From Nostoc sp. XA010 (lineage in GTDB: Bacteria; Cyanobacteriota; Cyanobacteriia; Cyanobacteriales; Nostocaceae): a stretch of DNA of 44,647 nucleotides. Of this stretch, positions 7,509-19,400 are shown in pieces. The notes under the pieces are model-generated. The model ran no database searches. It was not told the DNA's origin and was given only the letters and a program-made list of their open reading frames with translations. The DNA lies in assembly GCF_020829625.1 (NCBI RefSeq), contig NZ_JAIVFX010000039.1, forward strand, positions 1-44,647, written 5' to 3'. The position numbers and the translations under genes are program-made. Position 1 is the first letter of the stretch, and each line of letters opens with the position of its first letter.

Positions 7509-10500
7509 TTATTTAGCTAGCTGTACATTGAGGAAACCGCTGCGAATGAAATACGTGAAGTAAGTATTCAGTAATTCTGCGTCTACAGGGTTACAGGTAA
7601 TATCAGTTCCTGCAAGTCCGGTGGAGGTGTTTTGGCTGTCAAAGTGCGGGCGTTTTGTTTGTTCGGGCATTTCCTCTTGTGAGATATTTTCCGAAAACAA
7701 AGGCACAAGGGCATAGGCGGCATTTTCCGCCGAGTTTCCGGCGATTTCCAACAATTGCGCTCTCCACTGCGGATAGGGCATTTGCTGAAGTTGGTAGCCA
7801 AAAGATTTCATCCATTCAATTAATTGATTTAATTGCATGGGATGGGGGTTAAACAAATGAAAAGCTTTGGAGAGTAATTCTTTTTGTTTGGATATATGAA
7901 CGATGGCTTTGCTGACATAATCGACTGGTGTCATGTCTACTGTCATGTCCATCTCAGGAGCGCAGCCCATTTGAATGCAACCTTTGATCATTCGCCATAA
8001 AAAGTCATCGCTTTGACAGACTCCTGTTTGACTTTGTCCAGAAATTCTTCCAGGCCGGTAAACGCTTACTGGTAGACCCCTGGAACGTGCAGACAAGATT
8101 AATTTTTCTGCTACCCATTTACTTTGAGTGTAGCCAGTGGTTAAACCTGCATTATCCAAGCTGTCTTGTTCTAAAATTTTCTGACTTTCAACGCCCTCAC
8201 TAAGTGGAAATATAGACAAAGTGGAAATAAAATGTACAGGTTTAACTTTGATTTGAGATGCCAACCTCAAAATTTCTTGAGTCCCTAGAACATTAGCTGC
8301 TTTGAGCGCCGAGTAAGGATAAATAAAGTTTACTATCGCGCCGTTGTGATAGATAACATCAATTTTGTCTGCTATCTGTTGAAACTGCGTGGGTGAAAGA
8401 CCTAAAAGTGGTTGTGACAAATCTCCTGAGAGTGGGACGATTCTGGAACTAAAGGTTTCGTCCCAAAGTAGATAAGATTGCAGGTTTCTTTGAATTCTCC
8501 GCTTACCATCTTCTGTATTGTTTCGTACCAAACAATAAATGTCGGCGGAAGTTTGCTGGAGTAATTCGTAGAGCAAGAAAGCTCCTAAAAAGCCGGTGGC
8601 TCCGGTTAGTAAAATATTTTGTGTTTCAGTGAAATTACTAGCAGGCACTGTAAAGTTAATTGTTGAATCTAAGATAGTGTCCGCAGTTAAATCTAGAGAA
8701 TTAGCTGTAATTGTCGAGGTACTATCTGCTTGTTGAATAGCTACGGCTTGGCACATTCCTGCTACTGTTGGTGTTTCAAACAAAGTACGCAGGGGAATTT
8801 CTACTTGTAAAGCTTTGCAGATGCGAGAAATTAGTTGGATTGCTAGGAGTGAATGTCCTCCCAATTCAAAAAAGTTGTTATGAATGCCAACTTTCTCAAT
8901 CCCCAAAACTTCAGCCCAAATTTTGGCTAATTCGGCTTCTGTCGAGTTACGAGGTGCAACAAAATTGGTATCTAATTCTAACCGCATATCGGGTGCTGGC
9001 AAAGCGCGACGGTCTAATTTACCGTTGGGTGTTAGGGGTAAAGCCTCTAACAGCATAAACGTTGAAGGCACCATATAATCGGGCAGTTTAGCCTGTAAGT
9101 AACTGCGAAGTTGCGGTACAAATTTCCGGGTAAATTTGCCTTGCAAAGGGTTGTTCGCATAGCAGTGCCAAGCTTTTAAGTCAATTGTCTGCCCATAAAG
9201 AGCTACAAATCGAGAACTATCAGCTTTTTCCTTGTGTCTGAAAACTACATCAAAGCAGGCATTCGTATTTGACCAGGTAATATCAGCATTGTAGGGTAAA
9301 TCATCACTCAAGCTCCAAATGTCTTCTGGGTCTATTGCTGTTAATTCAGCCGAGAAGTGCGATACCAACGAAGATGGTTGCCCAGGGCAACGCACTCCTG
9401 CTTCCCATAGAGGAGAAGCCAACAATTCTTGTGTTTTCACGTCTGCTAAAAGACGTGCGTTGGCTACTTGTCGCAATCCCAGAATTTCTGGTTCCTCGAC
9501 TAGCAACTGACGGATATCTGCCAAACTTAAGTTTTGTTGCTGCCAGTCCAACCAAGTCAGATTGATTTGGGATGACCCCTCCTCGTCTGCGAGTGGGGTT
9601 GAACCCACATGCAAAATTACGTCGTAACGAAACTTCGTTAATTCGTTGTGGTGGTGACCGCGTTTTAGCAGAATTTCGACGTGGCGAATCTGAGGAATGT
9701 GCTGTTGCAGTGCGAAGAAGAATTCAGGGTCGATCGCAAGTTCTTCTTCCGCAGCGATGCGCTGTTTGATTTGTTGTTGCAACTCTTTCTGTGTCAGAGA
9801 CTCAGGAGTTTGATACAGTTGAACGGAGGTATGGTAAGTTTCCAGCAATGGCAAGCTGCGAACATCCCCCACAAAAATCGTACCGCCTGGTTTAACTGTG
9901 TTCACAGCACCTTCTAAAACCTGGAGGAGATAGTCAATGTTAGGGAAGTACTGAATCACCGAGTTCAGGATAACTGTATCAATATCGGTTGGAATTTCTG
10001 CAAAATTATCGGCGGTACGATGTGCCAATTTGACTTGAGGCAGTTGCAGGTGTTTTTGAATGTAGTGCAGTACTTCTTGGGAAAAATCTGTACCGAAATA
10101 TTCAGTGCAGTGTGGTGCAATTCTAAACAGTAATAGACCTGTGCCGCAACCAATTTCCAGCACTCGCTGCGGTTGTAAAGCCCGAATTCGGTCAACAGTC
10201 GAGTTAACCCACTCGTACATTTGCGCTTCTGGAATTTCCAAGCCTGTATAGCTGCTGTTCCAAGTGATGACATTAAATGTTGGGTCTTGGAGGGTGGAGG
10301 ATTGACTGTAGCTTTCGTTGTAGACGGTCTGCCATTGGGAAATGTGTTCGTTTTGAAACTCAATAAGTTGCTCTTGAGAACCTGCATCTGTTTTTTGCAC
10401 AACATATGCGACTAGGCGTTTGTCATTTGGTATATCTTCCCGAAGGATAACGGCAGTTTCTTGCACCGATGGATGCTGCCACAGCACCGCTTCGATTTCG

Positions 10501-13196
10501 CTCAATTCGATGCGAAGTCCGCGTAATTTAACTTGGTTGTCGATACGATTTAAGTATTCAATGTTGCCATTGTTTAAGTAACGAGCTAAATCTCCAGTTT
10601 TGTAAAGACGCGCTTGGGGGTCGTTACTGTAAGGGTTGGAAATGAACTTTTCAGCTGTTAATTCAGGACGATTGAGATAACCCCGTGCTAAACCGATACC
10701 GCCAATATGCAATTCGCCTGGTATACCAACGGGTACTGGTTGTAAATTTTTATCCAAGATATGAATCTGGGTGTTGGCAATAGGGCGACCAATGGGGACT
10801 ATTTGTCCTTGTTGTGGTATGCATTTCCAATAAGTGACATCTACCGCCGCTTCCGTTGGACCGTAAAGGTTGTGTAATTCGGCACTCAAACGCTTAAAAA
10901 AGCGCTCTTGCAACTTGAAGGGCAGTGCTTCCCCACTACAAATTACTTTTTTCAAGCTGTAGCATTTTTTCAGGTTTTGTTCCTCAAGGAAAATTTGCAG
11001 CATTGAGGGAACAAAGTGAACTGTGGTAATCTGTTGCTCGGCAATTAGTTCTACCAAATAAGCGCTATCTTTATGACCTTCTGGTCTAGCTAAAACTAAT
11101 CGTGCGCCTGCAATTAAAGGCCAGAAAAACTCCCAAACTGACACGTCGAAGCTAAAGGGGGTTTTTTGTAAAATTCGATCTGCCTCGGTTAACTGATAGG
11201 CATCTTGCATCCACAACAAGCGGTTGCAAATACCGCCATGAGTGTTCATTGCGCCTTTTGGCTGACCAGTGGAACCAGATGTATAAATTACATAAGCCAA
11301 GTTATGGTTTTCCACGTAACTGTCCGAGTTAATTTGGCTATTTTGAGCAATTTGTTCCCAATCAGAGTCGAGGAAAACCACTTGGGCTTTGTGGCGGGGA
11401 AGGATATTAACCAGTCGCTTTTGGGTTAAAAGGACTGGGATATGGGAATCCTCAAACATAAAAGCAAGGCGTTCTTGGGGATAAGAAGGGTCAAAGGGAA
11501 CATAAGCCCCACCAGCTTTGAGAATACCTAAAAGCCCGACAACCATCTCCAACGAGCGTTCCATGCAGATGCCAACTAATGTTTCTTCTTTTATGCCCAG
11601 TTTCTGCAAATGGCGGGCTAATTGATTGGCTTTACAATTGAGTTCTTGGTAGGTTAGTTGCTCATCTTCACAAACAACTGCAATCGCCTCAGGGGTAAGC
11701 TCAACTTGTGCTGCAAATAGTTCGTGTAGAGAATTTTGTGGATAGTCTATTGCGGTGTTGTTCCAATCAGCTAATTGGCGTTGTTCTGCTGGTGTTAGTA
11801 ACTGTAAGTTGGAAATACGTTCGTGAGGATTGGCAACAATCGCTTGCAGCAACGTTTGAAAATGTCCCAACATTCGCTCAATTGTGGCATCATCAAACAA
11901 ATCGGTGCTGTATTCCAAAGTGCCAAATAGTCCTTCCGATCCCTCTGCTAAAGATAGCCATAAATCAAACTTGGCAGTGTCGCTATCGGTATCTATAGAA
12001 CTAATTTTTAGGTTGGGCAGTTCCAGAACTGGCATTGAGGCATTTTGCAACACAAACATGACCTGAAACAGCGGGTTGTGACTGAGGTCGCGTTCCGGTT
12101 GCAGTTCTTCTACCAGTTTCTCAAACGGTAAATCTTGGTGGGCGTATGCTCCTAAAGCGACTTCCCGCACTCGGTTGAACAATTCCAGAAAACTTGGATT
12201 ACCCGCCATTTGAGTTCGCATTACCAAGGTATTAGCGAAGAAACCAATTAATTCTTCAATTTCCACTCGGTTGCGGTTAGCAATGGGAGTGCCAACCAGG
12301 ATATCTTCTTGATTTGTATAGCGATAGAGTAGAGTCTTGAAAGCTGTAAGCAGGGTCATAAATAGAGTTCCCCCTGCTTGCTGACTGAGGGTTTTCAATC
12401 TTTCGGAAACAGACTTTGACAACACGAATGATTGGGAAGCACCTCGGAAACTTTGAATTGCCGGTCGAGGGCGCGAACAAGGTAGTTCAAGTACAGATGC
12501 GGCATCTGCTAATTGTTGTTTCCAGTAGGAAATTTGGGTTTCCAGTACTTCTCCAAGCAACCACTGCGTTTGCCAGTGAGCAAAATCTGGATACTGAATT
12601 GGTAGTTCGGGTAAGGGTGAAGGTTTTCCTGCGTCGAAGGCTTCGTATAGTGCTGCTATTTCTTGGATTAAGATTCCTCTAGACCAACCATCAGAAACAA
12701 TGTGATGTATTGTCAGTAATAGGATGCGATCGCTAGTTAACTCTAACAATTTGGCTCTAATCAAAGGTCCTTGCACCAAATCAAAAGCTTGTTGTGATTC
12801 TTCAACAGCCAGTCGCAAAGCCTCGGTTTCCTGTTCGCCGTCGATATTCGTTAAGTTAATTATTGGCAATTGCAGGGTCAAGCTGGGGGCGATAACTTGC
12901 ATCGCTTGTCCATCTACAACCGCAAAAGTTGTACGTAGAGCTTCGTGACGGCGGACAATTTCGTTAAGACTGTGTTCGAGTGCCGCCACATTTAATTGCC
13001 CCTGAAGGCGAACAGCAACAAATATATTGTATAAAGAGCTACCAGGCTGTAATTGATCAAGAAACCAAAGTCGCTGCTGTGCAAAAGATAGGGGAAAGAA
13101 TTTTGGCTTGCTAGCTTTTTTTTGTAGGAGTCGCGCTAGCAAGGCACGTTTTTCTTCGGAGGAAGCATTCGTGGTTGGTTGCTCTTTATCTGTCAT
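7509..13196 (-). CDS. NRPS-3: C-A-(N-methyltransferase)-PCP-reductase, terminal module
   Basis: 1895 residues. In order: a condensation domain with HHIVSDGWS (about residue 168); an adenylation domain with YTSGSTGQPKG (640); an SAM methyltransferase inserted before the end of the A domain, with VLEIGCGTGLL (about 1015); the A domain tail with TPNGKLDRR; a carrier domain with FFELGGHSLLAIQ (Ser about 1448); and a NAD(P)H-dependent thioester reductase with GATGFLGAFLL (1532) and the YTQSK catalytic pair (about 1689). My manual specificity code is DVWHISLVDK, nearly the same as the EntF serine code, so it should load serine. The methyltransferase position is that of N-methylating modules. The reductase releases the chain as an aldehyde or, after a second reduction, an alcohol. 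It is the last NRPS of the line. The N-terminal stretch (KRALLARLLQKK) probably docks to the previous subunit. Confidence 0.95.
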   Translation of the reverse strand: MTDKEQPTTNASSEEKRALLARLLQKKASKPKFFPLSFAQQRLWFLDQLQPGSSLYNIFVAVRLQGQLNVAALEHSLNEIVRRHEALRTTFAVVDGQAMQVIAPSLTLQLPIINLTNIDGEQETEALRLAVEESQQAFDLVQGPLIRAKLLELTSDRILLLTIHHIVSDGWSRGILIQEIAALYEAFDAGKPSPLPELPIQYPDFAHWQTQWLLGEVLETQISYWKQQLADAASVLELPCSRPRPAIQSFRGASQSFVLSKSVSERLKTLSQQAGGTLFMTLLTAFKTLLYRYTNQEDILVGTPIANRNRVEIEELIGFFANTLVMRTQMAGNPSFLELFNRVREVALGAYAHQDLPFEKLVEELQPERDLSHNPLFQVMFVLQNASMPVLELPNLKISSIDTDSDTAKFDLWLSLAEGSEGLFGTLEYSTDLFDDATIERMLGHFQTLLQAIVANPHERISNLQLLTPAEQRQLADWNNTAIDYPQNSLHELFAAQVELTPEAIAVVCEDEQLTYQELNCKANQLARHLQKLGIKEETLVGICMERSLEMVVGLLGILKAGGAYVPFDPSYPQERLAFMFEDSHIPVLLTQKRLVNILPRHKAQVVFLDSDWEQIAQNSQINSDSYVENHNLAYVIYTSGSTGQPKGAMNTHGGICNRLLWMQDAYQLTEADRILQKTPFSFDVSVWEFFWPLIAGARLVLARPEGHKDSAYLVELIAEQQITTVHFVPSMLQIFLEEQNLKKCYSLKKVICSGEALPFKLQERFFKRLSAELHNLYGPTEAAVDVTYWKCIPQQGQIVPIGRPIANTQIHILDKNLQPVPVGIPGELHIGGIGLARGYLNRPELTAEKFISNPYSNDPQARLYKTGDLARYLNNGNIEYLNRIDNQVKLRGLRIELSEIEAVLWQHPSVQETAVILREDIPNDKRLVAYVVQKTDAGSQEQLIEFQNEHISQWQTVYNESYSQSSTLQDPTFNVITWNSSYTGLEIPEAQMYEWVNSTVDRIRALQPQRVLEIGCGTGLLLFRIAPHCTEYFGTDFSQEVLHYIQKHLQLPQVKLAHRTADNFAEIPTDIDTVILNSVIQYFPNIDYLLQVLEGAVNTVKPGGTIFVGDVRSLPLLETYHTSVQLYQTPESLTQKELQQQIKQRIAAEEELAIDPEFFFALQQHIPQIRHVEILLKRGHHHNELTKFRYDVILHVGSTPLADEEGSSQINLTWLDWQQQNLSLADIRQLLVEEPEILGLRQVANARLLADVKTQELLASPLWEAGVRCPGQPSSLVSHFSAELTAIDPEDIWSLSDDLPYNADITWSNTNACFDVVFRHKEKADSSRFVALYGQTIDLKAWHCYANNPLQGKFTRKFVPQLRSYLQAKLPDYMVPSTFMLLEALPLTPNGKLDRRALPAPDMRLELDTNFVAPRNSTEAELAKIWAEVLGIEKVGIHNNFFELGGHSLLAIQLISRICKALQVEIPLRTLFETPTVAGMCQAVAIQQADSTSTITANSLDLTADTILDSTINFTVPASNFTETQNILLTGATGFLGAFLLYELLQQTSADIYCLVRNNTEDGKRRIQRNLQSYLLWDETFSSRIVPLSGDLSQPLLGLSPTQFQQIADKIDVIYHNGAIVNFIYPYSALKAANVLGTQEILRLASQIKVKPVHFISTLSIFPLSEGVESQKILEQDSLDNAGLTTGYTQSKWVAEKLILSARSRGLPVSVYRPGRISGQSQTGVCQSDDFLWRMIKGCIQMGCAPEMDMTVDMTPVDYVSKAIVHISKQKELLSKAFHLFNPHPMQLNQLIEWMKSFGYQLQQMPYPQWRAQLLEIAGNSAENAAYALVPLFSENISQEEMPEQTKRPHFDSQNTSTGLAGTDITCNPVDAELLNTYFTYFIRSGFLNVQLAK

Positions 13197-13390
13197 TTTC
13201 GATTTTCCTGGTTTTTAAATAGGAGATGGGAAGTTGTATCAAGTTCGATCGAAGATTTATGATTAGGACTGATGCTAATACACAATGGGGTAAATAAAGT
13301 TATTATCTAAAATGGCTGAAAAGCTCATAAAATCTACTTTTTTTTGCATTTTACCTTTAATTTTTACGGGTGAGTTAGGTGTTTAAAACC

Positions 13391-13422
13391 TTGGAGAGAC
13401 ACTTGGGTATCGCGTCTCTACA
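13391..13422. repeat. small inverted repeat between NRPS-2 and NRPS-3
   Basis: AGAGAC at 13395-13400 is mirrored by GTCTCT at 13414-13419 around a 13-base loop. It resembles the dispersed GAGACGCGA/TCGCGTCTC repeats common in Nostocales. In this 288-bp gap I see no other structure or ORF. Downstream genes probably still depend on the upstream promoter, although an internal promoter cannot be excluded. Confidence 0.4.
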
Positions 13423-13484
13423 TCCCTCAAAACGGTTGGATATGGACTACTAGTAGCAATCCTATTTGAGTTGCGATCGATACT

Positions 13485-16400
13485 TTACTCCGCTAACATT
13501 TGACTGAGTAATGCATCGACTTCTTTTTCAGAGAGTTGGTCGATATCTGTTAGCAGTTGTTCTGTATCTATTGAAGTAATTTTGTTGATGGTGTCGGGGG
13601 ATTGCTGTTGTTGAGCTTGGGTAGCAGCAGCGATACCCGCAACTGTAGGTGTTTCAAATAGAGTGCGTAAAGGCAAATCCACATTTAATACTTTACGCAT
13701 TCTAGAGATAACTTGGGTTGCAAGTAAGGAATGTCCGCCTAATTCAAAGAAGTTGTCGTCAATGCCTACTTGTTCTAATCCGAGGACTTCTGCCCAAATG
13801 GCGGCGATTTCTTTTTCAACAGGATTTCGCGGTGCGACAAAGGCTGCTTCTAATTCCGGTCTATTTGTGTCGGGAATAGGAAGCGCTTGACGATTGATTT
13901 TACCGTTTGCTGTTAGCGGCAGGGCATCAAGCAATATCAATACTGAAGGCAGCATATATTCGGGTAGTTGCTGCTTGACAAAGTTTCGTAACTTACCGAT
14001 GGTCAGGGTTTCTCCTGTTTTGAGAACAACATAAGCAACTAACCGTTTTTGACCCGGTATATCCTCCCGACAAGTGACTACTGTTTCTACTACAGCAGGA
14101 TGTTGGCTGAATACGGACTCAATCTCACCCAATTCGATTCGCACTCCGCGAATTTTGACTTGACGATCGAGGCGTCCGAGAATTTCTAACGAACCATCTA
14201 ATAAATAACGACCCCGATCGCCTGTATAGTAAAGCAAGTCTTGGGCATCTTTGCGGAAATAATTAGGGACAAATCGTGTTTGCTGTTCTAGTTCCGCGTT
14301 GATATAACCCAAACTGCAAAATGGTGTACGCAAGACTATTTCACCTGGCTCGCCGATGCCGCATAGTTGCTTATTGTGCCCTAAAACCAAGGCTTGGGTT
14401 TGTGGTAGCGTCCAGCCAACGGGTTGCACGCCAGGTGCGATCGCTTCGGGTACTATGTAATAACACTTAGCTAAGGTTGTTTCGGTGGGTCCGTAGAGGT
14501 TAACAATACCAGAGCCGGAGAAAGCTTTGCGCCAGCGATTTACTAGGGTTTCCGTAAGTGGTTCTCCGGCAAAGAATACCCAACGCAGCGAATGTAAATT
14601 TCCGAAGGGTATATTCACCAACCAAGATTGTGCCAGGGCGGGGACTGTATGCAACAGCGAAATTCTTTCGCTTAACAACCAGGCGATAATTTTATCTGGT
14701 TGGATATCGAAGCTATCTTCGAGCAAGCAAAGGGTAGCGCCACTAGTTAAGGGTAAGAAGATATCTCGGAGGACAACATCAAAAGATAAACCTGTTAATT
14801 GGGCACTTCGGTCTTGGGGAGCGATCGCAAACGTTTGCTGCTGCCATTGGAGAAAATGTCCTAGCCCTTTGTGAGATCCCAGCACTCCTTTGGGGATACC
14901 TGTTGTCCCGGAAGTAAAGAAAATATAAGCAGGAGCATCGGGAGCGATTTCGGGAAGTTCTACCGCTTCTAAATTGGGATAACTATCAACCAGCAGCAAT
15001 CCTGTATCCGCAGCCACATCAGTAATTGCTATCGATTCCCGCATCCAATCATCTTCTTGACGTCGTGCACCCACATACAATACGTGCTTGACATTAGCTG
15101 CTTGCAGCATGATTTGCTGGCGGTAGCTAGAAAGGTTGCTGTCAAGAGTTAGCAGCACTCCCCCACTTTGAAGAATACCTATTATGCTGGCGATTAGCCC
15201 AAAGCTGCGTGAACCGCAAACTGCGATCGCCTCTCCTGGTTGCGTCCTATGGAGAAACTTGGCGATAGTAAGGGCAGTTTCGGCAAGTTGGCTATAAGTC
15301 CAGAAATGTTCGCCTTGACAAATCGCAACTTGTTGGGGTGTGCGTTTTGCCCAATCTGCAAACATATTTGTCACTAACTTCGGTTGCGGTTCGGCTAAAA
15401 CTGCACTAGGGTCTGGCAGTATTTGCAAGTCTGGTGTCACTAATGAATAGGAATCGATCGGTTGGTTGACATCGGCAACAACCTGTTCTAGCAAATACTG
15501 GTATTGCTTCAAGAAACACGCCATGCGATCGCTAGAAAATACCGCACTTTGGTAAACTAATTGCAGTTTGAGGAAGCCGTTTTCTTCTTCCACATACAGC
15601 GTCATCAAAAATTTTGACTCAAGTTCAATTTGGTCGAGTAAATTAAGGCTCAAACCGGGAAGTTCCAAGGCAGTTTCCGGGGTATTAACAAAGTTGAGCA
15701 TCACATCAAACAAAGGATTGCGGCTCAAATCCCGCACTAATTGCAGTTCTTCCACCAACTTCTCAAACGGCATATCTTGGTGGTCTTGAGCTTCCAAAAC
15801 AACCGAACGCACCCGCGTTAAGAACTCGCTAAAACTGGGATTTCCAGCCAAGTCGCTGCGAAGCACAAGGGTATTGACAAAACAGCCGATTAGTCCTTCA
15901 ATTTCTGCTCGGTTGCGGTTGGCGACAGGAGAACCGACAATAATATCCTCTTGCCCAGATAAACGGTAAAGCAAGATTTTGAATACTGCTAGCAGCGTAA
16001 TAAACAAAGAGACTTCTTGCTTTTGACTTAAAGTTTTGAGTGATAAGTGCAAGTCTTTAGGTAATATTAGCGATTCCCTTGCACCTTGGAAATTTTGCAC
16101 CTTCGGTCGGGGGCGATCGCTTTGTAACTCTAAGATAGGAAGATTACCGCCAAGTTTCTGCTTCCAGTAGCTAGCGTGCGCTTCTAGTACTTCTCCTTGC
16201 AGCCATTGTTGTTGCCAACTAGCAAAGTCAGCATACTGAATCGGTGGTGAGGCAAGAGTTAAAGGCTTACCAGCAGCAAAAGCTACATATAGTTCCGCCA
16301 TTTCCCGGATGAAGACACCAATCGACCAACCATCGGAGATAATATGGTGCATTGTCAGCAGCAGGATATATTCGGCTTCGCCCAGTTGTAACAAACTGAT

Positions 16401-19400
16401 TCGTAATAGTGGGGCTTGTTCTAAATTAAAGGGTTGTTGGGCGGCTTCGTTTGCCAGTTGCAGTACCTCGGCTTCCCGTTGTTCTGGCAGACTGCTAAGA
16501 TCGATTATTGGTAGTTCGAGGTTTAAGCTGGGAATAACTACCTGAACTGGATTTCCAGCCTCGGCTATAAAAACGGTTCGCAATGCTTCGTGACGGCGGA
16601 TAATTTCGTTAAAGCTTGCTGCCAGGGCTGGGATATTTAGCTGTCCTTGGATCTGAATGGCAGCAGGGATGTGATAAGCAGCATTACCGGGTTGCAACTG
16701 TTCTAAAAGCCACAATCGCTTTTGTGCAAAAGATAGAGGTAAATCTTGGTGGCGCGAAACTGGCACCAAAGGCAAATCGTGGAAACCTTGCTCCGAGCGC
16801 CGCATTTGTTCGATACTTTCTGCCAAGCTTGCAATGGTAGGCGCTTCAAACAGGTTGCGTAGAGGTAACTCAATTTCAAATGCTTTGCGTAAGCGCGATA
16901 TAACTTGGGTGGCTAGCAGCGAATGTCCCCCTAATTCAAAGAAATTGTCGTGGATACCGACCTCGGTTTGTAAAACATCTGCCCAAATTCCTGCCAAAAT
17001 TTGCTCGGTAATAGTTCGAGGTGCTGTAATTGCTTCTCTCTCGATTTGGAGAGTATCTATGGCGGGTAGGGCGCGGCGGTCAATTTTGCCATTGGGCGTA
17101 TGTGGTAAAGCTGCAAGTAATACAAACGCAGCAGGCAGCATGTAGGTTGGCAAATGTTGTTTGAGGAAGTCGCGCAGTTCGCGTTGTTCTGCCGGTTGTT
17201 TTAGTGCAACATAAGCTACCAAGCGTTTATCGCCCGTATCTTCTACAACAATGATTGCCGCTTCGAGTACAGCAGGATGCCTAGTGAAGATGGTTTCAAT
17301 TTCGTCAATCTCGATGCGGAAACCACGGATTTTGACTTGCCTGTCGATGCGACCGAGAAATTCAATATTGCCATCGCGATTGTAGCGGGCTAAGTCGCCA
17401 GTTTTGTAGAGGCGGCTCGATTTTGGATTGTTACAAAAATCGCTGAAGGGATTTAGGATAAATTTTTGGGCTGTTAACTCCGGTTGGTTGAGGTATTCCC
17501 GTGCTAAACCGGCACCACCGATATAAAGTTCTCCTTGGACACCAATCGGAACGGGTTGCAACCACTTATCCAGGATGTATGTTTGGACATGGGGAATTGC
17601 CCGTCCAATAGTAATGGTAGAATTACTAATGTCAGCCATTGTGGCGACGATAGTCGATTCTGTCGGACCATAAGTATTAATCAGCGAAATGCTTTTAGAC
17701 AAGCTATTTTGCCATTTTGTCAACCGCTCTGGCAGTGCTTGTTCGCCACCAATAATTACCAATCTAACTGTTGCCAGTAAGTTGATAGTTGGTGGTTCTA
17801 AATTAGCTGTGATTTCGTGCCAGTAGGCTGTGGGTAGGTTGAGAACAGTGATACCCCACCTGTGGCAAGTTTGTAAAAATTCTGGCACCGAACCCAACAT
17901 GGCATCGGTTCGTAAAACTAGAGTTGCCCCCCGTGTCAAACAAGGATAAATTTCTTCGGCGCTAGCGTCAAAGCTGATAGAAGCAAATTGCAAAATGCGA
18001 TCGCTTGCTTCAATTTGATACGCTTGAGCGGCGGTTCGAGTATATCGTGCTAAAGACCTATGCTCAATCGCTACACCTTTGGGACGCCCAGTAGAACCGG
18101 AAGTATAGATAATATAAGCAAGATTGTCTGCTGTCACCTGATGATTTGGGTTCAAGGTGCTGCATTCAGCAATGGTTTGCCAATCTGCATCTAAACAAAC
18201 AACTTTGGCAGAGGTATCGGGCAAAGCCAACAACAACCGTTCCTGGGTCAGCAACACTGAGACTCCATCCTCTAACATCAACGCCAGGCGATCGCTTGGG
18301 TAGGCAGGGTCTAAGGGTACATAAGCCCCACCCGCCTTTAAAATGCCTAGTAATCCCACCAACAAATCGAGGGAACGTTTCATACAAATCCCCACCAAGG
18401 TTTCTGGGGCAACACCTTGTTTTTGGAGGTAGTGCGCTACTTGATTGGCGCGGCGGTTTAACTCCGCGTAACTGAGGGATTGATTTTCTAAAGTGAGTGC
18501 TAGAGCATTTGGAGTTCGGGCTACCTGTTGCTCAAACATTTCGTGAACAGTTGCTAAAACCGCTTCTTCGTCGGGTTCTATTTGCCCTACCAATAATTGC
18601 TCTAATTCAATGGCAGTTAACAGCGGCAAATTCCCAATTTGCTGCATCGGATTGGCGGCGATCCCAAAGAGCAAAGTTTGGAAGTGCCCCACCATCCGCT
18701 GAATTGTTGCTGCATCAAATAAATCAGTGTTGTACTCAAAGTAACCAGTAATGCCGCTTGCTGTTTCTTCCAAATTCAGCGTTAAATCAAACATTGCCGT
18801 TTCGTTTTCTACTGGCATTAATTCCAACTTTAACCCTGGCAGTTCCAGCGCCGCAGTTGAGGCATTTTGCAAAACGAACATTACTTGAAACAGTGGGTTA
18901 CGGCTAGTATCGCGTTCCGATAGCACCTCGACCAGTTTCTCAAAAGGCAAATCTTGATGGGCGTAAGCGGACATTGCCACTTCGCGCACTCGTTGCAGCA
19001 GTTCGCTAAAACTGGGATTGCCACCCAAATCTGTACGCAGCACGAGGGTATTGACAAACATCCCAATCAAGGGTTCCAATTCCCGACGGTTGCGGTTGGC
19101 AATGGGAGAACCGACAGTAATATCATCTTGTTGGCTGTAGCGATGTAACAGTACTTGAAAAGCTGCCAGCAGCGTCATAAACAGCGTCACATTTTCGCGC
19201 TGCGCCAACACCTTCAGTTCGTCAAGCAAAATTTTGGGAAGTTCTAGCGCCTCCTTTTTGCCGTTAAATGTCTGTACTACCGGACGCGGATAGTCAGTTG
19301 GCAAATTTAAAACCGAACTACCAGCCAGTTGCTGTTTCCAATAGCTTAACTGTTCCTCCAGTACTTCTCCTTGCAGCCATTGACGCTGCCAGACTGCAAA

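Noticed and set aside
9319..9917. Several plus-strand ORFs of 60-80 residues opposite NRPS-3
   Set aside because: They are antisense shadows of the NRPS frame with no independent signal.
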